From assembly GCF_052078665.1 (NCBI RefSeq), contig NZ_JBQJIK010000007.1, positions 68,076 through 132,075 on the forward strand: a stretch of DNA of 64,000 nucleotides. The letters run 5' to 3'. Within the stretch, counting starts at the first letter, position 1; each line of letters opens with the position of its first letter. A program made the translations under genes and the position numbers. A model generated the notes under the pieces. It was not told where the DNA came from. It saw nothing but the letters and a program-made list of their open reading frames with translations, and did not search any database. Positions 38,228 to 46,617 of the stretch are shown here, piece by piece. The DNA is from Inquilinus sp052078665 (lineage in GTDB: Bacteria; Pseudomonadota; Alphaproteobacteria; DSM-16000; Inquilinaceae).

Positions 38228-38452
38228 ATGCTGAAGCCAGCCATGATCATTGTCGTCGCGGCACTGTCGCTCGCGGCATGCGGCCGCGACCCCGGCACCC
38301 GGGCCCTTTCGGGCGGCGCGCTCGGCGCAGGACTCGGCGCCGGCACGGCCGCGATCACCGGCGGCAATATCGGCACCGGCGCGATCATCGGCGGTGTCGG
38401 TGGCGCCGCCATCGGCGGCCTGACGAACTGCCGTGCCGTCGGACGCTGCTGA
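38228..38452 (+). CDS. Small glycine-zipper lipoprotein
   Basis: A protein of 74 residues with a lipoprotein signal (MLKPAMIIVVAALSLAACGR), lipidated Cys at residue 18, followed by a glycine-zipper region (GGALGAGLGAGTAAITGG, GAIIGGVGGAAIGGL). This matches the small 17-kDa-antigen/YMGG-type lipoproteins of the outer membrane. The role is unknown; family members are often stress-linked. It ends near a hairpin and converges on msrB. Confidence 0.75.
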   Translation: MLKPAMIIVVAALSLAACGRDPGTRALSGGALGAGLGAGTAAITGGNIGTGAIIGGVGGAAIGGLTNCRAVGRC

Positions 38453-38469
38453 TAGACCGACAGGACGAG

Positions 38470-38493
38470 ACAGCCCCGCCCCGGCGGGGCTGT
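38470..38493. terminator. Hairpin between convergent lipoprotein gene and msrB
   Basis: A 9-bp perfect stem (ACAGCCCCG / CGGGGCTGT) with a 6-nt loop lies between the two stop codons. T runs are poor on both sides, so its efficiency as a terminator is uncertain. Confidence 0.45.
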
Positions 38494-38500
38494 TCTGCCG

Positions 38501-38908
38501 TCAGGCTGACTCTTCCGGCTGGAAGTCCAGCGCCACGCCGTTGATGCAATAGCGCAGCCCGCTGGGCGGCGGGCCGTCCTCGAAGACATGGCCGAGATGG
38601 CTGCCGCAGGTGGCGCAATGCGCCTCGACGCGGGTCATGCCCCAGCTGCGGTCGACCGTGGTTTCGACCGATTCCGGCACCGGGTCGTTGAAGCTGGGCC
38701 AGCCGGTGCCGCTCTCGAACTTCCATTTCGACTCGAACAGCTTGCTGCCGCAGCCGGCGCAGCAGAAGGCGCCCGGCCGGTGCTCGCTGAGCAGGCTGCA
38801 GCTTCCGGGCCGCTCGGTGCCGTGCTGCCGCATCACCTGGTACTGCTCGGGCGTCAGGATCCGGCGCCATTCGGCGTCGCTGCGGGTCACGGGATAGGGT
38901 TCGGGCAT
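38501..38908 (-). CDS. msrB: Peptide-methionine (R)-S-oxide reductase
   Basis: MsrB reduces the R-epimer of methionine sulfoxide and complements msrA 4.6 kb away. The ATG at 38908 follows CAGGAGATCG; the long open frame beyond it is a shadow of the SDR gene. The 135 residues carry two zinc CxxC pairs (FCCAGCGSKLF and AHCATCGSHLGHVF), ESGTGWPSFNDPV and the catalytic RYCINGVAL. There is no signal peptide, so this enzyme is cytosolic while MsrA is exported. Confidence 0.95.
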   Translation of the reverse strand: MPEPYPVTRSDAEWRRILTPEQYQVMRQHGTERPGSCSLLSEHRPGAFCCAGCGSKLFESKWKFESGTGWPSFNDPVPESVETTVDRSWGMTRVEAHCATCGSHLGHVFEDGPPPSGLRYCINGVALDFQPEESA

Positions 38909-38995
38909 GCTCGATCTCCTGGGCCGGTCCGGGGAGGCGCCGGCGCCTCGACCCTGATATAGGTGGCGACGCCAGTCGAGCATAGGGAGGGCGGC

Positions 38996-39730
38996 ATGGG
39001 CGGGCAGGATTTCGCCGGGCGGCGGGTGCTGGTGACCGGCGCCGGCAAGGGCATCGGCCGGGCCACGACCGTCATGCTGCACCGGCGCGGCGCCGAGGTG
39101 ATCGCCGCCACCCGCAGCCCCGAGGACCTGGCGAGCCTGAAGCAGGAGACCGGCTGCAAGACCATCGCCGTCGACCTGGGCGACGCCGAGGCGACGCGGC
39201 GGGCGGCCATCGAGGCGCTGCCGGTCGACGCGCTGGTGAACTGCGCCGGCACCACCACGCTGGAATCCTTCCTCGACACCTCGGCCGAGAATTTCGATCA
39301 GATCATGGCGGTGAACGCCCGGGCGCCGATGATCGTGGCCCAAATGGTGGCGCGCGACCTGATCCGCCGCGGCCGGACGGGCGCCATCGTCAACGTGTCG
39401 AGCGTGTCGTCCATGATCGGCCTGCCGGACCACACCGCCTATTGCGCCTCGAAGGGCGCGCTCGACGAGATCACCCGGGTGATGGCGGTGGAGCTGGGGC
39501 CGCACGGCATCCGCACCAACAGCGTCAACCCGGTGGTGACGCTGACGCCGATGGCGGTGAAGGCCTGGAGCGACCCGGCCAAGTCCGGCCCGATGCTGGG
39601 CCGCATCCCGCTCGGCCGCTTCGCCCAGCCGGAGGAGGTCGCCGAGGTGATCCTGTACCTGCTCGGCGACGCCTCGGCGATGATGAACGGCGCCATCGTG
39701 CCGGTGGATGGCGGCTTCCTCGCCACCTGA
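38996..39730 (+). CDS. SDR family oxidoreductase, L-xylulose reductase-like
   Basis: An NAD(P)-dependent short-chain dehydrogenase of 244 residues, starting at the ATG after AGGGAGGGCGGC. It has the cofactor motif VLVTGAGKGIGRAT, NCAGTT in place of NNAG, the catalytic Ser in NVSSVSS and YCASKGALDEITRVMAVELG. The end, PLGRFAQPEEVAEVILYLL and VPVDGGFLAT, is close to mammalian dicarbonyl/L-xylulose reductase. That family reduces L-xylulose to xylitol or reduces alpha-dicarbonyls. Which reaction applies is not certain. Confidence 0.88.
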   Translation: MGGQDFAGRRVLVTGAGKGIGRATTVMLHRRGAEVIAATRSPEDLASLKQETGCKTIAVDLGDAEATRRAAIEALPVDALVNCAGTTTLESFLDTSAENFDQIMAVNARAPMIVAQMVARDLIRRGRTGAIVNVSSVSSMIGLPDHTAYCASKGALDEITRVMAVELGPHGIRTNSVNPVVTLTPMAVKAWSDPAKSGPMLGRIPLGRFAQPEEVAEVILYLLGDASAMMNGAIVPVDGGFLAT

Positions 39731-39734
39731 CGGG

Positions 39735-40103
39735 TCAAGGCGCCTCTCGGCACACCGCCTCGACATTGTGGCCGTCGGGGTCGAGCAGGAAGGCGCCGTA
39801 ATAGTCCGGATGGTAGTGCGGCCGCAGCCCGGGCGCGCCGTTGTCGCGGCCGCCCGCGGCCAGCCCCGCCGCGTGGAAACGGTCGACCGCCGCCCGGTCC
39901 GGCGCCGCGAAGGCGACATGGGTGCCGGTGAGGGCGCCGTCCTGCTGACCGATCCAGAAGAACGCCCGGCGGCCGACGCCGTAGCCGGCGAAGCTCTCGC
40001 CATCGGCATAGAGGCGGGCGATGCCGAGCGCCGCCAGCAGCCGGTCGTAGAAGGCCTTCGATCGATCGAGGTCGCCGACCCGGATGGTGACGTGATCCAG
40101 CAT
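39735..40103 (-). CDS. VOC family (glyoxalase/dioxygenase superfamily) protein
   Basis: A protein of 122 residues with the paired beta-alpha-beta-beta-beta fold of the vicinal oxygen chelate group. MLDHVTIRVGDLDRSKAFYD opens the first half, and GTHVAFAAPDRAAVDRFH begins the second, closing with YHPDYYGAFLLDPDGHNVEAV. Potential metal ligands are His4, His in GTHVAF and Glu near the end. The start at 40103 follows GGAAGG. The substrate is unknown. It converges with the SDR gene over 4 bp. Confidence 0.85.
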   Translation of the reverse strand: MLDHVTIRVGDLDRSKAFYDRLLAALGIARLYADGESFAGYGVGRRAFFWIGQQDGALTGTHVAFAAPDRAAVDRFHAAGLAAGGRDNGAPGLRPHYHPDYYGAFLLDPDGHNVEAVCREAP

Positions 40104-40131
40104 GAGCACCTTCCCTGCCTGTGTCCCTATC

Positions 40132-40860
40132 CTACAGCCCCCACAGCCCCGGCTCGAAGCGCCACGCGGCGACGCCGAGGCCGGCGGCCGGGACGGCGAG
40201 CGCCGCCGCAGCGCCCTCGATCGGCGGAAGATCGTGCAGGTGCCAGTCGGCGCCGGCGAGGTCCGGCGGCAGCATCGGCCGACTCACACGCTCGGCCGGG
40301 TCGGCGCTGACGGTGAAGCCGGTGAAGTCGAAGGAGAAGCCGCGGCCGATGCCCTTGGACAGCGCCTCCTTGCGGGTCCAGACCGCGTAGAAGGCCGCGG
40401 TCAGCGCCGGGCCGGACAGGCCGGCGAGCGTCGCCCGCTCCGCCGCCGAATAGGCGATGCCGGCGACCTCCAACGGCGGCGGATGCGACACCGTCTCGAC
40501 ATCGACCCCGACCTCGATTCCCCGGGCCAGCGCCACCACGGCCCAGGGCCCGCTGTGCGAGAGGTTGAAGCGCAGGTCGCCCTCCGCCAGCTCCGGCTTG
40601 CCCCAGGCGCTCTGGCGGAAGCGCAGCCGGTCCGCCGGCGCCTCGAGAGCGCGGCCGAGCAGCAGCCGCAGCGCCGCATGGGCGGCGACGTAGCGGGCCC
40701 GCAGCAGGTCGGTGCGGAACCGGTCGGCGCGCTGCCGCTCCTCCGCCGACAGCACGGCCAGGCCGGCCGCCGGGTCGCGGTCGGTGCGCAGGCGCCAGAC
40801 CTGCACCTGCCCCGGCGGCAGGTCGGGGAAGCCCGACGGCATCGTCCAGGTGTCGGACAT
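40132..40860 (-). CDS. 4'-phosphopantetheinyl transferase, Sfp type
   Basis: A 242-residue enzyme that moves phosphopantetheine from CoA onto carrier proteins. Signature motifs are FNLSHSGPWAVVALA, GVDVE at residues 118-122 (magnesium ligands) and WTRKEALSK at 161-169. This is the long, two-domain Sfp form rather than the short AcpS form. Such enzymes usually serve polyketide or non-ribosomal peptide synthases, but no such gene is nearby. It is 21 bp downstream of the dehydrogenase gene on the same strand. Confidence 0.92.
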   Translation of the reverse strand: MSDTWTMPSGFPDLPPGQVQVWRLRTDRDPAAGLAVLSAEERQRADRFRTDLLRARYVAAHAALRLLLGRALEAPADRLRFRQSAWGKPELAEGDLRFNLSHSGPWAVVALARGIEVGVDVETVSHPPPLEVAGIAYSAAERATLAGLSGPALTAAFYAVWTRKEALSKGIGRGFSFDFTGFTVSADPAERVSRPMLPPDLAGADWHLHDLPPIEGAAAALAVPAAGLGVAAWRFEPGLWGL

Positions 40861-40881
40861 CGCCCCCTCCTTGCCTCTGCC

Positions 40882-43275
40882 CTACTCCCCGTAAGGCAGC
40901 CAGATGTTCTTCACCTGGGTGGCCCGGCGCAAATAGTCGCGGCCCTGGCCTTCGGCGTCGGACAGCCAGTGGCGGCGGCGGCCCTGGTTGGTCCAGGTGG
41001 CCTTGAGGTTGCCGGCGCTGGCCTTCTCCACCGCCGCGCCGCCTTCGGCCGGGCCGACATACCAGAGGGCGGCGACGTCGTCGTGCTCGGCCAGGGTCTT
41101 GGCCAGCACGTCGCGCTCGCCGGTGACGATGTTGACCACCCCGTCCGGCACGTCGGAGGTGTCGAGCACCTGGTACAGGTCGGTCGCCGCCAGCGGATGG
41201 CGCGGCGACGGCACCACCACCACGCGGTTGCCCATGGCGATCGCCGGCACCACCAGCGACACGAAGCCGAGCAGCGGCGCCTCGTCCGGGCACAGCAGGC
41301 CCATCACGCCCCAGGACTCGTTCATCGCCAGCGTCACCTGGCGGGCGCGGGCGTCATGCACCTGGCCGTCATATTTGTCGGCGAAGCCGGCATAGAAGAA
41401 GATCCGCCGCACCGCGGCCTCGACCTCAGCCGCCGCGGCCTTGGCCGTGGCGCCGGTCATCGAGGAGATCCGGCGGGCGAACTCCTCGGACCGCGCCGCC
41501 AGGTTCTCGGCCAGGAAGTACAGCACCTGGGCGCGGTTGTGCCCGGCCATGCCGCTCCAGCCGGTGGCCTTGTGCGCCGCCTCGACCGCGTTGCGGATGT
41601 CCTTGCGGTTGCCGAGGCCGACCTGGCCCAGCGCCCGGCCCTTCGGATCGAGCACGGTGGTGCTGTAGCCGCCATCCGGCCGCGCCTGCTTGCCGCCGAC
41701 ATAGAGCTTGGCGGTGCGGTCGATCGAGGGCAGGTCGTGGTCGCCGCCCAGCGGCACGGCCGCCAGCGGCGCCGCGGCCACCGGCTTCAGCGCCGGCGCG
41801 TCCTTCTCCCAGCCCGGCACCAGGTATTCGTACAGGCCCTCGCGCCCACCCTCGCGGCCGAAGCCGCTCTCGCGGTAGCCGCCGAAGCCGACCGCGGCGT
41901 CGAACATGTTGGCGCAGTTGATCCAGACCACCCCGGCCTTCAGCCGCGCCGCGACATGCAGCGCCTGGTTCACCGTCTCCGACCACACCGAAGACGCCAG
42001 GCCGTAGCGCGAATTGTTGGCCAGGCTCACTGCCTCGTCGACGGTGCGGAAGGTCGAGGCCGTCAGCACCGGGCCGAAGATCTCCTCCTGGGCGATGGTC
42101 GAGGCCGGCTCGGCCTCGGTGAACAACGTCGGCGGGAAGTACAGGCCGCCCTTGGGCAGCGTCGCCGAGTCCTGCCAGCAGGCCGCGCCCTCCTTCTTGC
42201 CCAGCTCGACGTAATGCTTGATCCGGTCGAGCTGCACCTGGGCGACGATCGGGCCCATATCGGTCGACTTGTCGAGCGGATCGCCGACCCGGAGCGTCGC
42301 CATCCGGCGCTTCAGCTTGTCGTACATCCGGTCGGCCACGCTCTCCTGCACCAGCAGGCGCGAGCCGGCGCAGCAGACCTGGCCCTGGTTGAACCAGATC
42401 GAATCCACCACGCCCTCGACCGCGGCGTCGAGATCGGCGTCGTCGAAGACGATGAAGGGCGACTTGCCGCCCAGCTCCAGCGACAGCTTCTTGCCGGTGC
42501 CGGCGGTCGCCTCGCGGATCCGGCGCCCGACTTCGGTCGAGCCGGTGAAGGCGATCTTGTCGACATCGGCATGCTCGACGATCAGCGCGCCGGTCAAGCC
42601 ATCGCCGGTGACGATGTTCAGGACGCCCGGCGGCAGCCCGGCCTCCTGCGCGATCTCGGCGAAGAGCAGCGCGGTCAGCGGCGTAAACTCGGCCGGCTTC
42701 AGCACCACCGTGTTTCCGGCGGCCAGCGCCGGCGCCACCTTCCAGGCCAGCATCAGCAGCGGGAAGTTCCACGGGATGATCTGGCCGCAGACCCCGACGG
42801 GGCGATAGCCGGGGAACTCGGTCTCGACCAGCGAGGCCCAGCCGGCGTGATGGTAGAAGTGCCGCGCGACCAGCGGGATGTCGATGTCCCGGCTCTCGCG
42901 GATCGGCTTGCCGTTGTCCATGGTCTCGATCACGGACAGCAGCCGCTCGCGGCGCTGGACGTGCCTGGCCAGGGCATAGAGGTGGCGGGCGCGCTCATGG
43001 CCCGGCAGCGCCGCCCAGCCTTTCTGGGCCCGGCGCGCGGCCTTGACCGCGGCGTCGACATCCTTGGCGGTGCCCTGCGCCACCTGCGCCAGCTTCTTGC
43101 CGGTGGCCGGGTTCAGCACCTCGAAGCGCTCGCCCTCGGCCGGGGCGACGAACTTGCCGTCGATGAAATGGCCGAAGCCCGTCTCATGCCGCGCCAGCCA
43201 GTCGCGGGCGATGCCGCTGTCCTCGGGCGCCGGGCCGTACTCCATGGTGTCGAGAATCTCCGCGATCCGGGGCAT
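40882..43275 (-). CDS. Two-domain aldehyde dehydrogenase (ALDH16-like)
   Basis: A 797-residue protein with two ALDH-fold halves. The N-terminal half (residues 30-510) is complete: PWNFPLLMLAWKVAPALA, FTGSTEVG, catalytic Glu267 in LSLELGG and catalytic Cys301 in FNQGQVCCAGSR. The C-terminal half (about 525-790) begins LYVGGKQARPDGGYS but has no catalytic Cys motif. This is the layout of bacterial ALDH16. The gene lies 12 bp after deoC, whose reaction releases acetaldehyde, so it may oxidise that product. Confidence 0.9.
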   Translation of the reverse strand: MPRIAEILDTMEYGPAPEDSGIARDWLARHETGFGHFIDGKFVAPAEGERFEVLNPATGKKLAQVAQGTAKDVDAAVKAARRAQKGWAALPGHERARHLYALARHVQRRERLLSVIETMDNGKPIRESRDIDIPLVARHFYHHAGWASLVETEFPGYRPVGVCGQIIPWNFPLLMLAWKVAPALAAGNTVVLKPAEFTPLTALLFAEIAQEAGLPPGVLNIVTGDGLTGALIVEHADVDKIAFTGSTEVGRRIREATAGTGKKLSLELGGKSPFIVFDDADLDAAVEGVVDSIWFNQGQVCCAGSRLLVQESVADRMYDKLKRRMATLRVGDPLDKSTDMGPIVAQVQLDRIKHYVELGKKEGAACWQDSATLPKGGLYFPPTLFTEAEPASTIAQEEIFGPVLTASTFRTVDEAVSLANNSRYGLASSVWSETVNQALHVAARLKAGVVWINCANMFDAAVGFGGYRESGFGREGGREGLYEYLVPGWEKDAPALKPVAAAPLAAVPLGGDHDLPSIDRTAKLYVGGKQARPDGGYSTTVLDPKGRALGQVGLGNRKDIRNAVEAAHKATGWSGMAGHNRAQVLYFLAENLAARSEEFARRISSMTGATAKAAAAEVEAAVRRIFFYAGFADKYDGQVHDARARQVTLAMNESWGVMGLLCPDEAPLLGFVSLVVPAIAMGNRVVVVPSPRHPLAATDLYQVLDTSDVPDGVVNIVTGERDVLAKTLAEHDDVAALWYVGPAEGGAAVEKASAGNLKATWTNQGRRRHWLSDAEGQGRDYLRRATQVKNIWLPYGE

Positions 43276-43287
43276 AAGTGAGGCTCC

Positions 43288-44298
43288 TCAGGCGGAAGCG
43301 TGGCGGAAGCCGGCCGAGTAGCGGCCGGTGACGAAATGCTCGATCTGGCGCTCGACATCGGCGAGCAGCGAGGAGGCGCCGATCCGGAACAGCTCCGGCT
43401 CCAGCCAGGGCCGGCCCAGCTCCTCCTTCATCAGGATCAGCCAGGCGATGGCGTCCTTGGCGGTGCGCAGGCCGCCGGCGGGCTTGAAGCCGACGCGCTC
43501 GCCGGTGCGGGCCTGGTAGTCGCGGATGGCGCGCACCATCACCAGGCTGACCGGCAGGGTGGCGTTGACGTCCTCCTTGCCGGTCGAGGTCTTGATGAAG
43601 TCGGCCCCGGCCATCATGCAGACCAGGCTGGCGGCCTCGACATTGCGCAGGGTCCGCAGGTCGCCGGTGGCCAGGATGGTCTTCAGATGCGCCTCGCCGC
43701 AGGCCTCGCGCATCGCCCGGACCTCGTCGTAGAGGGCGGACCAGTCGCGGTTCAGCACCTGGGCGCGGTGGATGACGATGTCGATCTCGGCCGCCCCCTC
43801 CTCCACCGCGTAGCGGATCTCGGCCAGGCGCTGCGGCAGCGGCGTCAGCCCGGCCGGGAAGCCGGTGGCGACCGAGGCCACGGGAATGCCGCTGCCGGCC
43901 AGCGCCTTCACCGCGGCGCCGACCATGGTCGGGTAGACGCAGACGGCGCCGGTGGTCGGCGGCCGGTCGGACAGGCCCAGCGCCTCGACCAGGTCGTCGC
44001 GCAGCGGGTGGCGGGCCTTGGCGCAGAGGCGCTGCACCCGGCCCGGCGTGTCGTCGCCGGCCAGGGTGGTCAGGTCCATGCAGGTGATCGCCTTCACCAG
44101 CCAGGCGGCCTGGTACTCCTTCTTCACCGTGCGCCGGGTGGTCATGGTGGCGGCCCGGCGCTCGGCGGCGCTGAGATTGACCCGCGCCGCCTCGACCCAG
44201 TCCAGCTCCAGCGCCATGCCCGGGTTGCGATGGGTGTTGGCGGCCGGCACGATGCGGGCCACCGCCTCGCCGGTGCCGTCTCGACGATGGTCGGGCAT
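43288..44298 (-). CDS. deoC: Deoxyribose-phosphate aldolase
   Basis: DeoC splits 2-deoxyribose-5-phosphate into glyceraldehyde-3-phosphate and acetaldehyde. The ATG at 44298 follows GGGGAGACGTCC, giving 336 residues, the long form found in animals and some bacteria. Class I aldolase features are ITCMDLTTLAGDDT, VCVYPTMV, EIDIVIHRAQVL with the proton-relay Asp, and the Schiff-base Lys236 in GADFIKTSTGKE. The tandem ALDH gene follows after 12 bp on the same strand. Together they point to deoxynucleoside use. Confidence 0.95.
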   Translation of the reverse strand: MPDHRRDGTGEAVARIVPAANTHRNPGMALELDWVEAARVNLSAAERRAATMTTRRTVKKEYQAAWLVKAITCMDLTTLAGDDTPGRVQRLCAKARHPLRDDLVEALGLSDRPPTTGAVCVYPTMVGAAVKALAGSGIPVASVATGFPAGLTPLPQRLAEIRYAVEEGAAEIDIVIHRAQVLNRDWSALYDEVRAMREACGEAHLKTILATGDLRTLRNVEAASLVCMMAGADFIKTSTGKEDVNATLPVSLVMVRAIRDYQARTGERVGFKPAGGLRTAKDAIAWLILMKEELGRPWLEPELFRIGASSLLADVERQIEHFVTGRYSAGFRHASA

Positions 44299-44410
44299 GG
44301 ACGTCTCCCCTAGAAATCTGCGGGAACAGAGCGCCGCCGGCACCGGGCTGTCAAGGCGGAGCGCGGAGCGATACGCTGGCCGAACCAAGACCCTCGGAGG
44401 GGAAGGCTTC

Positions 44411-44821
44411 ATGACCGAAAGCGCGCGCGTGCTGACCGGCAAATGCTATTGCGGCGCCGTCCACTACGAAGTGGCGGATTCGTTCCTCTACGCCCTGAAC
44501 TGCCACTGCTCGAACTGCCGGCGGACGACCGGGTCGGCCTTCAAGCCCATCGCCGGCATCGAGCGCAGCAAGCTGACGGTGACCCAGGGCCGGGACGGGC
44601 TGATGATCTATGGCGAGCCGGACCACAACAACACGCATTGCCGGGCCTGCGGCTCGCTGCTGTTCTCGGTCGTCCGCGACGGCGCCTATGTCCATGTCGC
44701 CATGGGCACGTTGGTCGACGACCCGACCATCCGGCCGACCGAGCACATCTTCGTCGGCTCCAAGGCGCCCTGGTACACCATCGCCGACGACCTGCCGCAA
44801 TATGAGGAGTTCCCGGCCTAG
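44411..44821 (+). CDS. GFA family protein (glutathione-dependent formaldehyde-activating fold)
   Basis: A zinc protein of 136 residues with the Mss4-like fold of the GFA family. Its cysteine pattern is GKCYCGAVHYEV, NCHCSNCRRTTGSAF and HCRACGSLLF, which supplies two zinc sites. Despite the family name, most members have no shown role in formaldehyde metabolism. It is divergent from deoC over 112 bp, and its stop overlaps the convergent NmrA-like gene by 4 bp. Confidence 0.9.
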   Translation: MTESARVLTGKCYCGAVHYEVADSFLYALNCHCSNCRRTTGSAFKPIAGIERSKLTVTQGRDGLMIYGEPDHNNTHCRACGSLLFSVVRDGAYVHVAMGTLVDDPTIRPTEHIFVGSKAPWYTIADDLPQYEEFPA

Positions 44822-45687
44822 CCGGCCGACCGGCGCACCAGCGCCGCCAGCACCTCGGCCAGCGGCGTGGTGCCGCGCCGGACCTCGCCGCCATCGACCT
44901 CGATCCGGCCGGCGTTGTGGGCGTCGTAGAGATCGGTGATCAGCCGGACATAGCCCTCGCTCAGCCCGCCCGCGGCCAGGGCCTGCTCCCATTGGCCGCG
45001 CGGCAGGGCCATAGCCTGCACCGGCCGACCGAGCGGTCCGGCCAGAGCGGCGGCGACGGCGATCGCGGTATAGCGCTGCGGCCCCTCGGCGTGGAGGATG
45101 CGCGGCGGCGCCTCGGCGGCGGCCAGCAGGTCGGCCGCGATCAGCCCGACATCGGGGGCCGAGACGGTCGGGAAGCGCTTGTCGAGCGGATGGTGCAGGC
45201 TGGCCAGCACGCCGGTGGCCATGGCAGGGCGCAGCGACCGCGCCCAGTTCTCCATGTGCTCGGCCGAGCGCAGGAAGGCGATGCCCGGAAGGCCGCCGAG
45301 CCGCTGCTCCAGGTCATGGAACAGCTCGGTGATGCCGGTGCCGGCCGCGTGCTGGGCGCCGTAGTCGGAAATGGCGACCGTGCGCGGCGGCCGTGCCGCC
45401 TCCAGCGCCCGGGCCAGGCTGTCGATCAGGCTGCGGGTCTCGGCCGCGGCGTCGCCGCGCGACGGGGCCAGCGGCACGACCGCCAGCACGCCCTCGGCGT
45501 CGCTGAGCGCCGCCGTCAGCGCCTCGGTGTCGGCGATGTCGGCGACGGTGATGTCGCAGCCGGCCTCGGCCAGGGCACCGGCCTTGCCCAGATCGCGGAC
45601 GATGGCCCGCACCGCCCTGCCCCGCCGCCGCAGCTCCCGCGCCGCGGCACCGCCGATCCGTCCTGTGGCCCCGATGATGGCGAACAT
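44818..45687 (-). CDS. NmrA/NAD(P)-binding Rossmann family protein
   Basis: A protein of 289 residues beginning MFAIIGATGRIGGAAAREL, the atypical-SDR cofactor motif. The middle part, VADIADTEALTAALSDAEGV and LRSAEHMENWARSL, is typical of NmrA-like sensors and quinone-oxidoreductase-like (YtfG/azoreductase) proteins. It lacks the YxxxK catalytic pair of classical SDRs. It may sense the nicotinamide redox state or reduce quinones. The ATG at 45687 lies inside a GGGAGAAGC leader. Confidence 0.85.
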   Translation of the reverse strand: MFAIIGATGRIGGAAARELRRRGRAVRAIVRDLGKAGALAEAGCDITVADIADTEALTAALSDAEGVLAVVPLAPSRGDAAAETRSLIDSLARALEAARPPRTVAISDYGAQHAAGTGITELFHDLEQRLGGLPGIAFLRSAEHMENWARSLRPAMATGVLASLHHPLDKRFPTVSAPDVGLIAADLLAAAEAPPRILHAEGPQRYTAIAVAAALAGPLGRPVQAMALPRGQWEQALAAGGLSEGYVRLITDLYDAHNAGRIEVDGGEVRRGTTPLAEVLAALVRRSAG

Positions 45688-45814
45688 AATGCTTCTCCCG
45701 CTCGGCCCCCGGATCGGGGCTCGGTACGGGGCCGACCTTGCCGCGGCAGCGCCGGTCGGTCGCGCCGGAACGGACGGCACAGCGCCGGAACGGACGGCGG
45801 TGCGCCATCCGGCG

Positions 45815-46603
45815 TCAGGCTGATGGCGGCCGCTTCCTGGTTGCTGCCGCAGTCTCGCCACCACGGATCCTGGGCGGTTGCGTCGGTCTGACCTTGATCC
45901 GCAGGGACTTGCCGTCCGGCTGATCGATGTCGAACGCCCCGGTCTTTCGCACCAGATCGCTGAGCTTGCGATAGCCATAGGTGCGCGGATCGAAGTCGGA
46001 GGCGATGTTCGCGAGGCGTTGCCCGACCGCGCCCAACCCGACCCAGCCATCCTCCGTCTCCAACTGCGCGACGGCCCTCGTCAGGATGGGAATGGCCGCG
46101 GCGGGGGGCTGGAGGGCCTCGGCGGCGGGCCCCTCTTCGGGAGTCGACACCTCGGCCTCGGGCAGCAGGTTCTCGGTGTAGATGAATCTGCGGCACGCCT
46201 GCCGGAAGCTCTCGGGCGTCTTCTGCTCCCCGAACCCGTAGACATCGGCGCCCTGCTCGCGGAGACGCGACGCCAGGCGCGTGAAATCGCTGTCCGAGGA
46301 GACCAGGCAGAAACCGTCGAACCGGCCGCTGTGCAGCAGGTCCATCGCGTCGATCACCAGGGCGATGTCGGACGCGTTCTTGCCGGTCGTGTAGGCGAAT
46401 TGCTGGTACGGGTCGATCGCGTATTTCTGCAGGATATCGGCCCATGACTTCAGGCGCTGGCCCGAGAAATCGCCGTAGATCCGCCGGACACTGGCCTCGC
46501 CGAATTTGGCGACCTCCTCGAACAGCCCGGCCGCGATGCGCGGCGATGTGTTGTCGGCATCGATGAGAATGGCAAAACGGGGCAAGCGGTTTTCATCGGC
46601 CAT
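45815..46603 (-). CDS. NYN domain protein with C-terminal LOTUS/OST-HTH domain
   Basis: A protein of 262 residues. The NYN (PIN-like) nuclease domain spans about residues 8-150: FAILIDADNTSPRIAAGLFE, ASDIALVIDAMDLL and LVSSDSDFTRLASRLRE. These supply the conserved Asp residues for metal binding. The C-terminal LOTUS/OST-HTH domain (about 175-245, with FDPRTYGYRKLSDLVRKTG) binds RNA in known cases. The tail is basic. Together this suggests a ribonuclease acting in RNA turnover. An in-frame GTG lies three codons upstream of the chosen ATG. Confidence 0.9.
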   Translation of the reverse strand: MADENRLPRFAILIDADNTSPRIAAGLFEEVAKFGEASVRRIYGDFSGQRLKSWADILQKYAIDPYQQFAYTTGKNASDIALVIDAMDLLHSGRFDGFCLVSSDSDFTRLASRLREQGADVYGFGEQKTPESFRQACRRFIYTENLLPEAEVSTPEEGPAAEALQPPAAAIPILTRAVAQLETEDGWVGLGAVGQRLANIASDFDPRTYGYRKLSDLVRKTGAFDIDQPDGKSLRIKVRPTQPPRIRGGETAAATRKRPPSA

Positions 46604-46617
46604 GGTCGGCACCTCGA

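Noticed and set aside
35682..38228. 848-codon open frame antisense to the molybdopterin subunit
   Set aside because: Shadow frame; low-complexity composition and no ribosome site.
40102..43281. 1059-codon open frame antisense to the PPTase and ALDH genes
   Set aside because: Spans two clear genes on the other strand; Arg/Gly/His-rich shadow.
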